A stretch of DNA of 64,000 nt from Puniceibacterium antarcticum (GTDB lineage Bacteria > Pseudomonadota > Alphaproteobacteria > Rhodobacterales > Rhodobacteraceae): assembly GCF_002760615.1 (NCBI RefSeq), contig NZ_AWWI01000121.1, forward strand, positions 124,001-188,000, given 5' to 3'. The notes under the pieces are model-generated. The model was given only the letters and a program-made list of their open reading frames with translations. It searched no databases and was not told the DNA's origin. Made by a program: the position numbers and the translations under genes. This document shows, one piece after another, positions 45,467-55,154 of this stretch (within the stretch, counting starts at the first letter, position 1; each line of letters opens with the position of its first letter).

Positions 45467-48400
45467 TGGCGACACTTGTTCTTTCCGCAGCGGGGGCTGC
45501 CATCGGCGGGTCGATTGGCGGCTCTGTTCTGGGACTTTCGGCAGCGGCTGTCGGACGTTTTGCGGGGGCAACGCTTGGCCGCGCACTGGATCAGCGTGTG
45601 TTGGGGCAGGGGACCGAGACGGTCGAGACGGGCCGTGTTGACCGGTTCCGCCTGACGGGTGCAGGCGAAGGCGCGCCGATTGCGCAGGTCTATGGTCGGA
45701 TGCGGCTTGGCGGGCAGGTGATCTGGGCCACGCACTTCACCGAGATCGTTCGGAAAAGCGGTGGCGGCAAGGGCAGCGCCCCCCAGCCCAAGGTCAAGAG
45801 CTACAGCTACAACGTCAGTCTGGCGCTGGCCCTGTGCGAGGGTGAGATCACCAGCGTGAACCGCGTCTGGGCGGACGGTGTTGAACTGGCGGTCAAGGAT
45901 CTGAACATGCGCGTCTATACGGGCCGCATCGATCAGCTGCCCGATCCCCGGATCGAGGCAGTCGAGGGCGTGGGCCAGGTGCCGGCCTATCGTGGCACAG
46001 CCTATGTGGTGATCGAAGATCTGGCGCTGGCCCCGTTCGGCAACCGCGTGCCACAGTTCAACTTTGAAGTGACCCGGCCGGAGCTTGCGGATGCAGGCGA
46101 CGTGCCGCTTGTGGTCAAGGCCGTCGCGATTATCCCCGGCACGGGCGAATACGCCCTGTCCACGGCCTCGCAATATCTGAACTACGGCAGCGGGCATTAT
46201 GATGTGCAGAACGTCAATTCCCCTTCTGAATTGCCGGATTTCAACACCTCTCTCAAGATGCTTCAGGATGAGTTGCCCAATTGCAAGGCGGTGTCGCTGG
46301 TGGTCAGCTGGTTCGGCTCTGATCTGCGCTGTGGACGCTGCGACCTCCGCCCCAAGGTCGAACAGAACGACTTTGATGCAAAGCCGATGCCGTGGTCCGT
46401 CTCTGGCCTTGGGCGCGCTGCGGCCGATCTGGTACCGATGCAGGCGGGCCGCCCGGTCTATGGCGGTACACCAGCGGACGCATCGGTGATCCAGTCGATC
46501 CGCCAGATGAACGACGATGGCCTGTCGGTGATGTTCTATCCCTTTATTCTCATGGCGCAACTGGCGGGCAACACGCTGCCCGATCCCTGTTCTGACGCCA
46601 CAGACCAGCCAGTGCTGCCCTGGCGTGGGCGTATCACTCTGGACCACGCGCCGGGGCGTGCGGGCAGCAGCGATGGCACCGCTTTGGCGCAGGCCGAGGT
46701 TGCGGCCTTTTTCGGCAGTGTCACCGCGTCGGATTTTGACGTGAGCAACGCGCAGGTCAGCTATTCCGGTCCAGAGGAGTGGTCTTACAGCCGCTTCATC
46801 CTGCATTATGCCGCCCTTTGTGCTGCAGCCGGCGGGGTGGGCGCCTTTTGCATCGGCTCGGAAATGCCTGGCCTTACCCAGATCCGCGACCATGTGGGGT
46901 TCCCGGCGGTCGCAGCCCTGCGGCAACTGGCGGCCGAGGTGCGCATCCTTTTGGGCGCTGACGTCAAGCTGGGCTATGCCGCCGACTGGAGTGAGTATTT
47001 CGGCTATCATCCCCAAGACGGCAGCGGCGACGTGGTTTTTCACCTCGACCCCCTGTGGAGCGATGATCAGATCGATTTCATCGGCATCGACAATTACATG
47101 CCCCTTTCGGATTGGCGGGATGGCGGTTCTCATGCGGATGCAGACGCCGGTTCGATCTACAACCTCGACTATCTGCGCGCTAATGTGGCTGGGGGCGAAG
47201 GTTACGACTGGTACTATCCCACGCCCGAGGATGCGGTCGCGCAGAGCCGCGCAGCGATTATCGATGGCGCCTATGACGAACCTTGGGTGTTTCGCTATAA
47301 AGACATCCGCAGCTGGTGGTCGCAGCCCCATCACAACCGGATCGGCGGGCTGCGCCAGAATCAGCCCACCAGCTGGATTGCGGCGTCGAAACCGGTCTGG
47401 TTTACTGAACTTGGTTGTGCCGCCATCGACAAAGGCACCAACCAGCCCAACAAGTTCATCGACCCGAAGTCCTCGGAATCAACTCTGCCAAGATTTTCAA
47501 GCGGGCTGCGGGACGAGTTGATCCAGCGCCAGTACCTTCGGGTGCTACATGGGTTCTGGAACGACCCTGCCAACAATCCGACCTCTGACATATACAACGG
47601 GCCCATGGTCGATATGTCGCGTGCCTTTGTGTGGGCCTGGGACGCGCGTCCCTATCCATGGTTTCCCAACACCGACACCCTGTGGTCGGACGGGCCGAAC
47701 TACCGCCGGGGGCATTGGCTGAACGGGCGGGTTTCGGCGCGCACCCTTGCGTCTGTCGTGGGCGAGATCTGTGAACGTGCCGGTCTTTCGGCCTATGACA
47801 CCTCACGGCTGTTCGGCTTTGTGCGCGGCTACAGCGTGACGAACGTGGCGGATGCACGCCGCGCGCTGCAGCCGCTGATGCTGGCCTATGGCTTTGACAC
47901 GATCGAGCGCGGCGGGGTGCTGGAATTCCGCACCCGCACCGGCCTGTCCCCCACCGCTCTTCGCCTTGAGGATCTGGCAGTGAGCGAGGAGATCGACGGC
48001 GATCTGCAGGAAACCCGGGGCCCGTCCGTCGACATGGCCGGACGTGTGCGTCTACGGTTCGTGCAGGCCGATGGAGACCATCAGATCGTGGCCGAGGAAA
48101 CAGTTCTGCCGGACGATGAAACCCATGCCGTCGCCGAAAGCGATCTGGATCTGTCGCTGACCCGCTCCGAAGGGCGTCAGATTCTCGAACGCTGGCTGTC
48201 CGAAGCGCGACTGTCGCGCGACACCCTGCGCTTTGCCCTGCCGCCGTCAAAGCTGGCGCTGGGGGCCGGGGATATCGTGTCACTGCCCGCGCCCTCCGGG
48301 CCGGTGCTCGCGCGGATCGACCGGGTCGAGGTGACCACGCAGCAGATGATAGACGCGGTGCGCATCGACCCGGGGCTCTACACCCCGTCGCACTTTCCCG

Positions 48401-49368
48401 ATGACGCGGTCAACCTGCGCCCGGTCACCCCGGCGGCGCCGGTGCTGTCGGTTTTCATGGATCTGCCGCTGATCACCGGGGATGAGGTGCCGCATGCGCC
48501 GCACCTCGCCGTCTCTGCCATCCCCTGGCCGGGCAGCGTTGCAGTCTATGACGCGGCCACAGATGCCGATTATGCTCTGAACGAGATCATTTCTGCGCGC
48601 GCCACAATGGGGGTGACAGAGACGGCGTTGTCTGCGGCCCGGCCGGGCCTGATCGACCGTGGGCAGTCGCTGCAGGTCAGGATGGTCTTTGGCACGCTTG
48701 AATCGATCAGCGATGCTGCGCTGCTGGCGGGCGGGAACCTTATGGCCATCGGCGATGGCACACCCGGACACTGGGAATTGTTTCAGTTCCGCGATGCCCA
48801 ATTGATCGGGGCGAACATCTGGCGGTTGACGCATCGGCTGCGCGGGCAGCTTGGCAGTGATGCGCTGCAACCCACGGTCTGGCCGGTCGGATCGCAGGTT
48901 GTGTTGCTGAATGGTGTGCCACCGCAGATCGCGTTGGCGGCGTCACAACGCCGACTGATGCGTCATTACCGGATTGGCCCGGCGCCGCGTGCTTTCGATG
49001 ATCCCTCGTATGGTCATGAGGAACACAGCTTTGACGGGAACGGGTTGCGTCCCTACAGCCCGGTGCATCTGACGCTGCGTCGCATTGGCGGCGACCTTGT
49101 GTTCAGCTGGATCCGGCGAACCCGGATTGAAGGCGACAGCTGGGATCTGGACGATGTGCCGCTCGGTGAAGAAATCGAGGCCTATTTGATCCGTGTGCTG
49201 CGAGGCGAGACAACGCTGCGCGAGGCACGAACCACCAGTCCCGCCTGGACTTGCAGCGCCGCGATGCAGGCCGCAGATGCCGCCGGTGGTGCGGAGCGCA
49301 TCACCGTGGCGCAGATTTCGGCGCGGTTTGGTCCCGGTCCCTTCGCCTCATGCGTCTTTGCGCCATGA
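45463..49368 (+). CDS. GTA gp15, tail-tip host-specificity protein (megatron)
   Basis: A 1301-residue protein, the largest in the window. A glycine/alanine-rich hydrophobic N-terminus (residues 1-45) and the gpJ-like hub part (FRLTGAGEGAPIAQVYGRMR) come first. A TIM-barrel-like domain follows in the middle (about 430-780) with FIGIDNYMPLSDWRD and WFTELGCAAIDKGTNQPNKF. A long beta-rich C-terminal receptor region includes WRLTHRLRGQLGSDA and RIRRTR-type blocks. In RcGTA this protein closes the tail tip and contacts the recipient. Intact frame throughout. Confidence 0.95.
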   Translation: MMATLVLSAAGAAIGGSIGGSVLGLSAAAVGRFAGATLGRALDQRVLGQGTETVETGRVDRFRLTGAGEGAPIAQVYGRMRLGGQVIWATHFTEIVRKSGGGKGSAPQPKVKSYSYNVSLALALCEGEITSVNRVWADGVELAVKDLNMRVYTGRIDQLPDPRIEAVEGVGQVPAYRGTAYVVIEDLALAPFGNRVPQFNFEVTRPELADAGDVPLVVKAVAIIPGTGEYALSTASQYLNYGSGHYDVQNVNSPSELPDFNTSLKMLQDELPNCKAVSLVVSWFGSDLRCGRCDLRPKVEQNDFDAKPMPWSVSGLGRAAADLVPMQAGRPVYGGTPADASVIQSIRQMNDDGLSVMFYPFILMAQLAGNTLPDPCSDATDQPVLPWRGRITLDHAPGRAGSSDGTALAQAEVAAFFGSVTASDFDVSNAQVSYSGPEEWSYSRFILHYAALCAAAGGVGAFCIGSEMPGLTQIRDHVGFPAVAALRQLAAEVRILLGADVKLGYAADWSEYFGYHPQDGSGDVVFHLDPLWSDDQIDFIGIDNYMPLSDWRDGGSHADADAGSIYNLDYLRANVAGGEGYDWYYPTPEDAVAQSRAAIIDGAYDEPWVFRYKDIRSWWSQPHHNRIGGLRQNQPTSWIAASKPVWFTELGCAAIDKGTNQPNKFIDPKSSESTLPRFSSGLRDELIQRQYLRVLHGFWNDPANNPTSDIYNGPMVDMSRAFVWAWDARPYPWFPNTDTLWSDGPNYRRGHWLNGRVSARTLASVVGEICERAGLSAYDTSRLFGFVRGYSVTNVADARRALQPLMLAYGFDTIERGGVLEFRTRTGLSPTALRLEDLAVSEEIDGDLQETRGPSVDMAGRVRLRFVQADGDHQIVAEETVLPDDETHAVAESDLDLSLTRSEGRQILERWLSEARLSRDTLRFALPPSKLALGAGDIVSLPAPSGPVLARIDRVEVTTQQMIDAVRIDPGLYTPSHFPDDAVNLRPVTPAAPVLSVFMDLPLITGDEVPHAPHLAVSAIPWPGSVAVYDAATDADYALNEIISARATMGVTETALSAARPGLIDRGQSLQVRMVFGTLESISDAALLAGGNLMAIGDGTPGHWELFQFRDAQLIGANIWRLTHRLRGQLGSDALQPTVWPVGSQVVLLNGVPPQIALAASQRRLMRHYRIGPAPRAFDDPSYGHEEHSFDGNGLRPYSPVHLTLRRIGGDLVFSWIRRTRIEGDSWDLDDVPLGEEIEAYLIRVLRGETTLREARTTSPAWTCSAAMQAADAAGGAERITVAQISARFGPGPFASCVFAP

Positions 49369-49796
49369 GGCCGGTGCTGCACAGCGATCTGATCCTGGCC
49401 GCGCGGGCGCTGCTTCTGGACAGCCCGGGCGCGCGGGACACAGCCGCCGACAAGCTGATCGCAGAGGCTGATGCCGCGGATCGCTATCGCCGTCGGTTCG
49501 GGCGCGCACATCCGCATTGGGGCAATGGCACGCTTATGGCGCGGGCCGGCAAGTGGTCCCTGCTGCCAGAGCCACCTCTGCGCGATCCGGACTTCAGCGC
49601 CTGTCTGGTCTCCGTTCTGGGTGCGCTGATGCGACGGGGTGGCGCCATATCGCATTCGATGGCCGCAGCCCCCCGCTCAAAGCCGTTCCGATCAGCGACA
49701 TCCGCGCTGAGCACAAGGCCGCAGCCTGCGCGGATCATTCCTCCTTCAGACAACACTGATCAAACCTTTGCGTTTTCCTGTCCCGAACCTATCTGA
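49365..49796 (+). CDS. Small GTA-linked protein after the tail-tip gene
   Basis: A 143-residue frame starting MRPVLHSDLILAARALLLDS in an ATGA overlap with gp15. The first 90 residues are charged and helical and contain RRFGRAHPHWGNGTLMARA, which resembles the small protein that closes many Rhodobacterales GTA clusters (DUF7742-type). After RDPDFSACLVSVLGALMRRG the composition changes to Ser/Pro/Arg-rich sequence, so the 3' part may be a shifted or decayed frame. Function unknown. Confidence 0.62.
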   Translation: MRPVLHSDLILAARALLLDSPGARDTAADKLIAEADAADRYRRRFGRAHPHWGNGTLMARAGKWSLLPEPPLRDPDFSACLVSVLGALMRRGGAISHSMAAAPRSKPFRSATSALSTRPQPARIIPPSDNTDQTFAFSCPEPI

Positions 49797-49825
49797 TATA
49801 GACTCAGGGTCAAAGGAGAGACGTC

Positions 49826-50635
49826 ATGGCTGAGACACGCGTAAAAATCGCCGCACTCGATCCGGTTTGGGCCCGTATCATGCACGAGGCCGAAGATGCC
49901 GTGGCCTCCGAGCCGCTGCTGGGCGGCATGGTGCATTATTCCGTGCTGCACCACCCGACGATCGAGCGCGCGCTGGCCTATCGCACCTCGCTCAAGCTCG
50001 CCTCAGGCGAGATGTCCGAACAGATCCTGCGCGAAATCTGCGATGAGGCCTATCAATCGGATTCTGAACTGGCCATGGCGGCGCGTGCCGATATCGTCGC
50101 GGTTTACGAACGCGACCCGGCCTGCCACCGGTTCCTTCAGCCGCTTCTGTTCTTCAAGGGCTTTCAGGCGCTTCAGAGCTATCGCGTTGCCAACTGGCTC
50201 TGGCGCGAGGGGCGTCGCGATCTGGCCTATCTGTTCCAGATGCGCTGTTCCGAGGTGTTCGGCGTCGATATCCATCCGGCGGCAAAGCTGGGGCGCGGCA
50301 TAATGATCGACCACGCACATTCCATCGTCATCGGTGAAACAGCCGTGGTGGGCGACAATGTGTCGATGCTGCATTCGGTCACGCTGGGCGGGACCGGCAA
50401 GGAAGAGGAGGATCGTCACCCCAAGATCGGTGACGGCGTTCTGATCGGGGCTGGCGCCAAGGTGCTGGGCAATATCAGGATCGGTAAATGCTCACGCATC
50501 GCCGCAGGCTCCGTCGTGCTTGAGGATGTCCCACCCTGCAAGACCGTCGCCGGTGTTCCGGCGCGCATCGTTGGCGAGGCGGGGTGTGCACAGCCTTCGG
50601 TGAGCATGGATCAGCTGCTGCGCGGCGGCGCCTGA
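49826..50635 (+). CDS. cysE: Serine O-acetyltransferase
   Basis: Acetylates serine to O-acetylserine, the sulfide acceptor in cysteine synthesis. The 269-residue protein has the N-terminal helical SATase domain (DPVWARIMHEAEDAVASEP) and the hexapeptide left-handed beta-helix with GVDIHPAAKLGRGIMIDHAH (catalytic His/Asp), HSVTLGGTGK and GAGAKVLGNIRIG. CAAAGGAG precedes the ATG. cysE commonly flanks GTA clusters in Rhodobacterales and helps anchor the locus. Confidence 0.96.
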   Translation: MAETRVKIAALDPVWARIMHEAEDAVASEPLLGGMVHYSVLHHPTIERALAYRTSLKLASGEMSEQILREICDEAYQSDSELAMAARADIVAVYERDPACHRFLQPLLFFKGFQALQSYRVANWLWREGRRDLAYLFQMRCSEVFGVDIHPAAKLGRGIMIDHAHSIVIGETAVVGDNVSMLHSVTLGGTGKEEEDRHPKIGDGVLIGAGAKVLGNIRIGKCSRIAAGSVVLEDVPPCKTVAGVPARIVGEAGCAQPSVSMDQLLRGGA

Positions 50636-50673
50636 GGCGCAGGGCCGTTGTCTGCAGACCAGACATGACCCCA

Positions 50674-50710
50674 AAGCGCGCCTCCTTTCAGGGGGCGCTC
50701 TTTTTGTTTC
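50674..50710 (+). terminator. Terminator after cysE
   Basis: The imperfect stem agcgcgcctcc / agggggcgct around a short loop is followed by ctttttgttt. It ends the cysE transcript and possibly the whole GTA-cysE run. Confidence 0.75.
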
Positions 50711-50715
50711 AGGCA

Positions 50716-50756
50716 GGGGCTTTGCCCCTCTGAGGATCCTGCAGGGCAGGATCCTC
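50716..50756. repeat. Two adjacent hairpins between convergent cysE and pdhC
   Basis: Ggggc/gcccc with a ttt loop (50716-50728) and a perfect 11-base stem gaggatcctgc/gcaggatcctc with an agg loop (50732-50756). A short accccaggatatttcggggc follows. The sequence resembles intergenic elements I have seen repeated in roseobacter genomes; no second copy is in this window. Confidence 0.6.
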
Positions 50757-50827
50757 ATTCACCCCAGGATATTTCGGGGCAGATGAAACACATTTGAGGC
50801 GGATAAACGCGCGTTCAGACCAGGCCC

Positions 50828-52081
50828 TCAGATCAGCAGGGTGATCGGGTGTTCCAGGTTGTGAACGATGGCCTTCAGCAGATGCGCAGCCAGCGCACCG
50901 TCGATGACCCGGTGATCGACACTCAGCGTCACGGACATCACAGTGGCAACTGCGATGTCACCCGCCTCTGTGACCACCGGTTTGCGCAGCCCCGCGCCAA
51001 CGGCGAGGACGACACTCTGGGGCGGGTTGATCACGGCATCAAAGTTCTCGACCCCGAACATGCCGAGATTGGAGATGGCAAAACTGCCGCCCTGATAGTC
51101 CTGCGGGACCAACTTGCGCGCGCGCGCCCTTGCGGCGAGGTCTTTCATTTCCGCTGACAGGGTCGATAGGCTTTTTGCCTCCGCATCGCGCAGCACCGGC
51201 GTGAACAGACCGCCCTTGACCGCCACGGCCACCGCCACATCCGAGGCATCAAAGCGCAGGATGTGGTCACCAGCCCAGACGGCATTCGCCTCGGGCGTGT
51301 GTTGCAGGGCCAGCGCGCAGGCCTTGATGATGAAATCATTGACCGAAAGATTGATGCCAGGCCGGCCAAGCTGCTGATTGACCTCGCTGCGCAAGGCCAG
51401 CAGGGCGTCAAGCCGGATGTCGCGGCGCAGATAAAAATGCGGGATGTTCTGCTTGGCTTCGGTCAGGCGCACGGCGATCACCTTGCGCAGGCTGTCCAGC
51501 GGCACTTCGGTATGGGGGCGGTCAGCATAGAGTTTTGTGACGCTGTCGTTGACTGCACCTACCGGTGGGGGGTGCGACGGCGCCTCTGCTGGTTCAGCGG
51601 CCTTTGCCGGATCGGCAGAGGCAGAAGTCAGCACATCCGCCAGAACGACGCGTCCGCGTGGTCCGCTGCCTCTGATCTGCGCCAGATCCAGCCCCTGATG
51701 CCCGGCGGTGCGCCGTGCGAGCGGGGATGCAAAGACGCGGCCGCCCTCCTGTGGCGCGGCGTTGCCGTTGCCTGCAGGGGCCAGAAGCGGCTTGGAGGGT
51801 GGCGTGCCGACCGGATAAGCTGCGCTCTGGCGGCTTTCACTGCCATTCAGCAGAATCGCAATAGGGGTGTTCACCTTGATGCCTGTGGTGCCTTCGGCGA
51901 TCAGGAGTTGGTCGAGCACGCCATCGTCTCTTGCCTCGAAATCCAGAGTGGCCTTGTCTGTCTCAATCTCGGCGATCACGTCACCCGCAGCGATTGTATC
52001 GCCCGCCTTGACCAGCCACTTCGTCAATGTGCCCTCCTCCATGGTCGGGGACAAGGCAGGCATCAGGATCTCAACCAGCAT
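50828..52081 (-). CDS. pdhC: Pyruvate dehydrogenase E2, dihydrolipoamide acetyltransferase
   Basis: Core subunit of the pyruvate dehydrogenase complex, 417 residues. The lipoyl domain has the modified lysine in EIETDKATLDFEA. An Ala/Pro-rich linker leads to the peripheral subunit-binding domain (FASPLARRTAGHQGLDLAQI then RGSGPRGRVV). The acetyltransferase domain ends with the active site LSVDHRVIDGALAA. The ATG at 52081 follows GGAGG; a TTG two codons earlier is possible. Third gene of pdhABC; lpd is not in the window. Confidence 0.95.
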   Translation of the reverse strand: MLVEILMPALSPTMEEGTLTKWLVKAGDTIAAGDVIAEIETDKATLDFEARDDGVLDQLLIAEGTTGIKVNTPIAILLNGSESRQSAAYPVGTPPSKPLLAPAGNGNAAPQEGGRVFASPLARRTAGHQGLDLAQIRGSGPRGRVVLADVLTSASADPAKAAEPAEAPSHPPPVGAVNDSVTKLYADRPHTEVPLDSLRKVIAVRLTEAKQNIPHFYLRRDIRLDALLALRSEVNQQLGRPGINLSVNDFIIKACALALQHTPEANAVWAGDHILRFDASDVAVAVAVKGGLFTPVLRDAEAKSLSTLSAEMKDLAARARARKLVPQDYQGGSFAISNLGMFGVENFDAVINPPQSVVLAVGAGLRKPVVTEAGDIAVATVMSVTLSVDHRVIDGALAAHLLKAIVHNLEHPITLLI

Positions 52082-52177
52082 CTGCAATATCCTCCGCTGC
52101 CGTCAGACACAACAGCAGGCGGGTTGCCTGACATATCGGTGGGCTGGGCACACTCCGGCCCGGACCTGTCATTCCAC

Positions 52178-53521
52178 TCATCGGTAACAGACCTTTCTGG
52201 CGGCCGCGACAACCTCTTGGGTGCTCACCAGTGCAAGCTTCTCCAGATTGGCGGCATAGGGCATCGGCACATCCTTGCCGCTGCAGTTGATCACCGGCGC
52301 ATCAAGGAAATCAAACGCCTCCTGCATCAGGACGGCCGAGATGTGGTTGCCGATGGAGCCGACCGGAAAGCCTTCCTCGATGGTGACGCAGCGGTTGGTT
52401 TTCCGGACCGAGGCGATCACGCTGGCGGTATCCATGGGGCGCAGGGTGCGCAGATCGATCACCTCGGCGCTTATGCCGCCCTGGGCAAGGATCTCCGCCG
52501 CTTCCAGAGCATAACTCATGCCGATGCCAAAGCTGACCAGCGTGACATCACGCCCCTCGCGCCAGATCCGCGCCTTGCCAAAGGGCACAGTGAAATCCTC
52601 CAGCACCGGCACGTCGAAGGCGCGGCCATAAAGGCTCTCGTTTTCAAGGAAGATCACCGGATTGGGATCGCGGATGGCGGATTTCAGCAGGCCCTTGGCG
52701 TCCGAGGCGGAATAGGGCATCGCGACCTTCAGTCCTGGAATATGGGCGTACCAGGCCGCATAATCCTGAGAATGCTGCGCGCCCACACGGGCGGCGGCAC
52801 CATTTGGCCCCCGGAATACCAGCGGCGCGCTCATCTCCCCGCCGGACATATACAGCGTCTTGGCGGCGGAATTGACAATCTGATCCATAGCGGACATAGC
52901 AAAGTTGAAGGTCATGAATTCGACAATCGGGCGCAATCCGCCAAAGGCAGCCCCCACCGCGATCCCGGCAAAGCCATGTTCGCTGATCGGCGTGTCGATC
53001 ACGCGCTTTGATCCGAATTCCTCCAGCAGGTTCTGGCTGATCTTGTAGGCGCCCTGATATTCGGCGACCTCTTCGCCCATCAGAAACACCGTGTCGTCGC
53101 GGCGCATCTCTTCGGCCATGGCATCGCGCAAGGCCTCGCGCACGGTCTGGGTCTTGACCTTGGTGCCCTCGGGCCAGTCAGCAAACAGCGGCGGTGCGGC
53201 ATCGGGGCGGGGTGCTTTGGGTGCGGCCCGGGCGGTTGCAGCGGTGCGTGGCGCTTTTTGGGCCTTTGCTGTGCTGTCCTCCACCCCGTTCAGGACTGCA
53301 ATCGGGGTGTTGACCTTGATCCCGGCGGTGCCTTCGGCGACCAGCAGCATGCCGATCACGCCCTCAGAGACAGCTTCGAACTCCATCAATGCCTTGTCCG
53401 TCTCGATCTCGGCTAGGATGTCACCAGAGCTGACCCGGTCCCCCGCCTTGACCAGCCATTTCGACAGCGTGCCGTCCTCCATCGTGGGGGACAGAGTCGG
53501 CATGAGGATTTCCATGGGCAT
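52178..53521 (-). CDS. pdhB: Pyruvate dehydrogenase E1 beta with N-terminal lipoyl domain
   Basis: A 447-residue E1-beta. Unusually compared with most bacteria but as in other alphaproteobacteria, it begins with its own lipoyl domain (lysine in [13 protein letters not shown]), then an Ala/Pro/Lys linker at about 85-125. The transketolase-like core follows: [33 protein letters not shown] and the C-terminal [14 protein letters not shown]. With PdhA it decarboxylates pyruvate on thiamine diphosphate. GAGGAG lies before the start at 53521. Twelve bases from pdhA. Confidence 0.96.
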   Translation of the reverse strand: MPMEILMPTLSPTMEDGTLSKWLVKAGDRVSSGDILAEIETDKALMEFEAVSEGVIGMLLVAEGTAGIKVNTPIAVLNGVEDSTAKAQKAPRTAATARAAPKAPRPDAAPPLFADWPEGTKVKTQTVREALRDAMAEEMRRDDTVFLMGEEVAEYQGAYKISQNLLEEFGSKRVIDTPISEHGFAGIAVGAAFGGLRPIVEFMTFNFAMSAMDQIVNSAAKTLYMSGGEMSAPLVFRGPNGAAARVGAQHSQDYAAWYAHIPGLKVAMPYSASDAKGLLKSAIRDPNPVIFLENESLYGRAFDVPVLEDFTVPFGKARIWREGRDVTLVSFGIGMSYALEAAEILAQGGISAEVIDLRTLRPMDTASVIASVRKTNRCVTIEEGFPVGSIGNHISAVLMQEAFDFLDAPVINCSGKDVPMPYAANLEKLALVSTQEVVAAARKVCYR

Positions 53522-53532
53522 GCGTCGTCTCC

Positions 53533-54534
53533 TCAGGCCTGCAGATCGGCGGTGATATCGGTCCAAAGCTCAGAGGCTTCCGGTTCGGGATTTTCGCGGG
53601 CGAACTCTGCAGCGGCGTTGACGATGCCCTTGATTTCCTTGTCGATGGCTTTCAGGGCGTCTTCGGTCGCATGTTTGCCGCTCAGCAGAATGTTGCGGAC
53701 ATGGTCGATGGGATCGCGCTCGGATCGCATCTTCTGAACCTCTTCGCGGGTGCGGTACTTGGCCGGATCGGACATGGAATGGCCCCGATAGCGGTAGGTC
53801 TTGATTTCCAGGATATACGGCCCCTTGCCGGTGCGGCAGTGGTGGACCGCCGTGTCGCCTGCGGCCTTGACCGCCAGCACATCCATGCCGTCAACCTCCT
53901 GACCCTTGATCCCATAGGCCGCACCACGTTCCCAGAGCGAGGGCGACTGGGTCGCGCGCCGCACACTTGTGCCCATGGCATATTGGTTGTTCTCGATCAC
54001 GAAGATCACCGGCAGATCCCAAAGGTTGGCCATATTGTAGGTCTCATGGACCTGACCCTGATTGGCGGCGCCATCCCCGAAATAGGCGAATGTCACACGA
54101 TCGCTGCCCCTGTATCTGTCGGCAAAGGCAAGGCCTGCGCCGATCGGCACCTGTGCGCCAACGATGCCATGGCCGCCGTAGAAATGCTTCTCTTTCGAAA
54201 ACATGTGCATAGAGCCGCCCTTGCCCTTGGAATAGCCGCCCGTGCGGCCCGTCAGCTCGGCCATGATCGCGTTGGGATCCATGCCGCAGGCCAGCATGTG
54301 GCCGTGGTCGCGATAAGAGGTGATGCGCTTGTCGCCCTCTTCGGCGGCGGCCTCAAGGCCCACGACAACCGCTTCCTGACCGATATAGAGGTGACAGAAC
54401 CCCCCGATCAGACCCATGCCGTAAAGCTGGCCGGCCTTTTCCTCGAACCGGCGGATCAGCAGCATGTTGCGATAGTAGCGGGTCAGCGTCTCGGCCGAGA
54501 CCTCTGCCGGCGTGGTGCTTTTGCGGATCGCCAT
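53533..54534 (-). CDS. pdhA: Pyruvate dehydrogenase E1 alpha
   Basis: A 333-residue thiamine diphosphate-binding subunit. The TPP motif runs from [10 protein letters not shown] to [10 protein letters not shown], and the phosphorylation-loop region [16 protein letters not shown] is conserved. It is the first gene of pdhABC. A 220-base upstream region separates it from the FtsB-like gene and would hold the promoter. The ATG at 54534 has only a G-rich stretch ahead of it as a ribosome binding site. Confidence 0.97.
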   Translation of the reverse strand: MAIRKSTTPAEVSAETLTRYYRNMLLIRRFEEKAGQLYGMGLIGGFCHLYIGQEAVVVGLEAAAEEGDKRITSYRDHGHMLACGMDPNAIMAELTGRTGGYSKGKGGSMHMFSKEKHFYGGHGIVGAQVPIGAGLAFADRYRGSDRVTFAYFGDGAANQGQVHETYNMANLWDLPVIFVIENNQYAMGTSVRRATQSPSLWERGAAYGIKGQEVDGMDVLAVKAAGDTAVHHCRTGKGPYILEIKTYRYRGHSMSDPAKYRTREEVQKMRSERDPIDHVRNILLSGKHATEDALKAIDKEIKGIVNAAAEFARENPEPEASELWTDITADLQA

Positions 54535-54664
54535 GTACAGGATCCCCCCCAGGGTGCGTCGGATGGTTCAGCGTTAAACCAGTCTCAGGGTAAAACCCCA
54601 GTGCGCCCGAGTAAAGCGCGCTGATGGTCGATGTGTTGATGGTCGATGCTCGGGGTGGCATGAA

Positions 54665-54689
54665 TTCCGGAAAACAATTTTGTCCGGAA
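54665..54689. promoter_or_regulatory. Inverted repeat upstream of pdhA
   Basis: Ttccgga (54665-54671) and tccggaa (54683-54689) form a 7-base perfect inverted repeat 11 bases apart, centred about 140 bases before pdhA and 75 bases after the FtsB-like stop. The central part is AT-rich. It could be an operator for pdhA or a hairpin ending the upstream gene; no T-run follows. Confidence 0.4.
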
Positions 54690-54753
54690 ATTTCTGAAGG
54701 GTGCGCTGTATATTCTTGAGGAAGAAAATGCGCCGACCGCGACAGTCATGCTG

Positions 54754-55056
54754 TCAGCGCACGGTGATCTCATCCGTGCGCATCAGGCCCAGCACGTCCC
54801 GCGCCTGCTGATCCAGCAGGTCAAGGTCCAGATAGTCGTCCGACAGGCGTCTGGTCAGGTTTTCCATCCGGTCCACCTCGATCTGCACTTGGCGCAATTC
54901 CTCTGTCAGGTGCTGGGATTCGATGATGATCTCGGCGCGGCGGAATACGCCATAATCCCCCTGCACGGCGGCAAAGGTGAAATAGGCCCCAAGGCTGAGG
55001 GTGATGGTGAAAAAGACCAGCGCGCCAAGCGCGGGGGGGGTGCGAAGGATGCTCAT
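54754..55056 (-). CDS. FtsB/DivIC-type septum formation initiator
   Basis: A 100-residue bitopic protein: a short cytoplasmic start (MSILRTPPA), one membrane helix (LGALVFFTITLSLGAYFTFA) and a periplasmic coiled coil (ESQHLTEELRQVQIEVDRM then ENLTRRLSDDYLDLDLLDQQ). That is the FtsB/DivIC layout, a divisome linker with FtsL and FtsQ. AGAGG precedes the ATG at 55056. It lies between pgk and pdhA, a conserved neighbourhood in alphaproteobacteria. Confidence 0.87.
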   Translation of the reverse strand: MSILRTPPALGALVFFTITLSLGAYFTFAAVQGDYGVFRRAEIIIESQHLTEELRQVQIEVDRMENLTRRLSDDYLDLDLLDQQARDVLGLMRTDEITVR

Positions 55057-55154
55057 GGCTCTGCCTCTGGGTCGCGCCTCTTGCGGGCGCGCCCATTGGT
55101 TATGCCACAAACACCCCGCGATGGGAATCCCCCAGAGGGGAGTCCCGCAAAGTC

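Larger units (their letters stand above)
35055..49796 (+). mobile_element. Gene transfer agent (RcGTA-like) structural cluster
   Basis: A single-strand run of 16-17 genes from small terminase to tail-tip protein in the same order as the Rhodobacter capsulatus GTA genes g1-g15. Most neighbours overlap by 1-8 bases. No integrase, excisionase, repressor, replication, lysis or tRNA-attachment feature is present, which separates it from an integrated phage. GTAs are domesticated phage-like particles that package random host DNA. Head spikes, extra fibres, lysis genes and the activator gafA lie elsewhere in known genomes and are not seen here. All structural frames look intact, so the particle could be functional. 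Confidence 0.93.

Noticed and set aside
45181-47334. A 717-codon open frame antisense to the tail-tip gene
   Set aside because: Long antisense frames are common in high-G+C DNA. The sequence is low-complexity His/Arg/Gln-rich with no domains and mirrors the codons of gp15.
35055-49796. An ordinary integrated prophage
   Set aside because: No integrase, attachment repeats, repressor, replication or lysis genes are present. Gene order and small sizes match the Rhodobacter GTA, and cysE follows directly.
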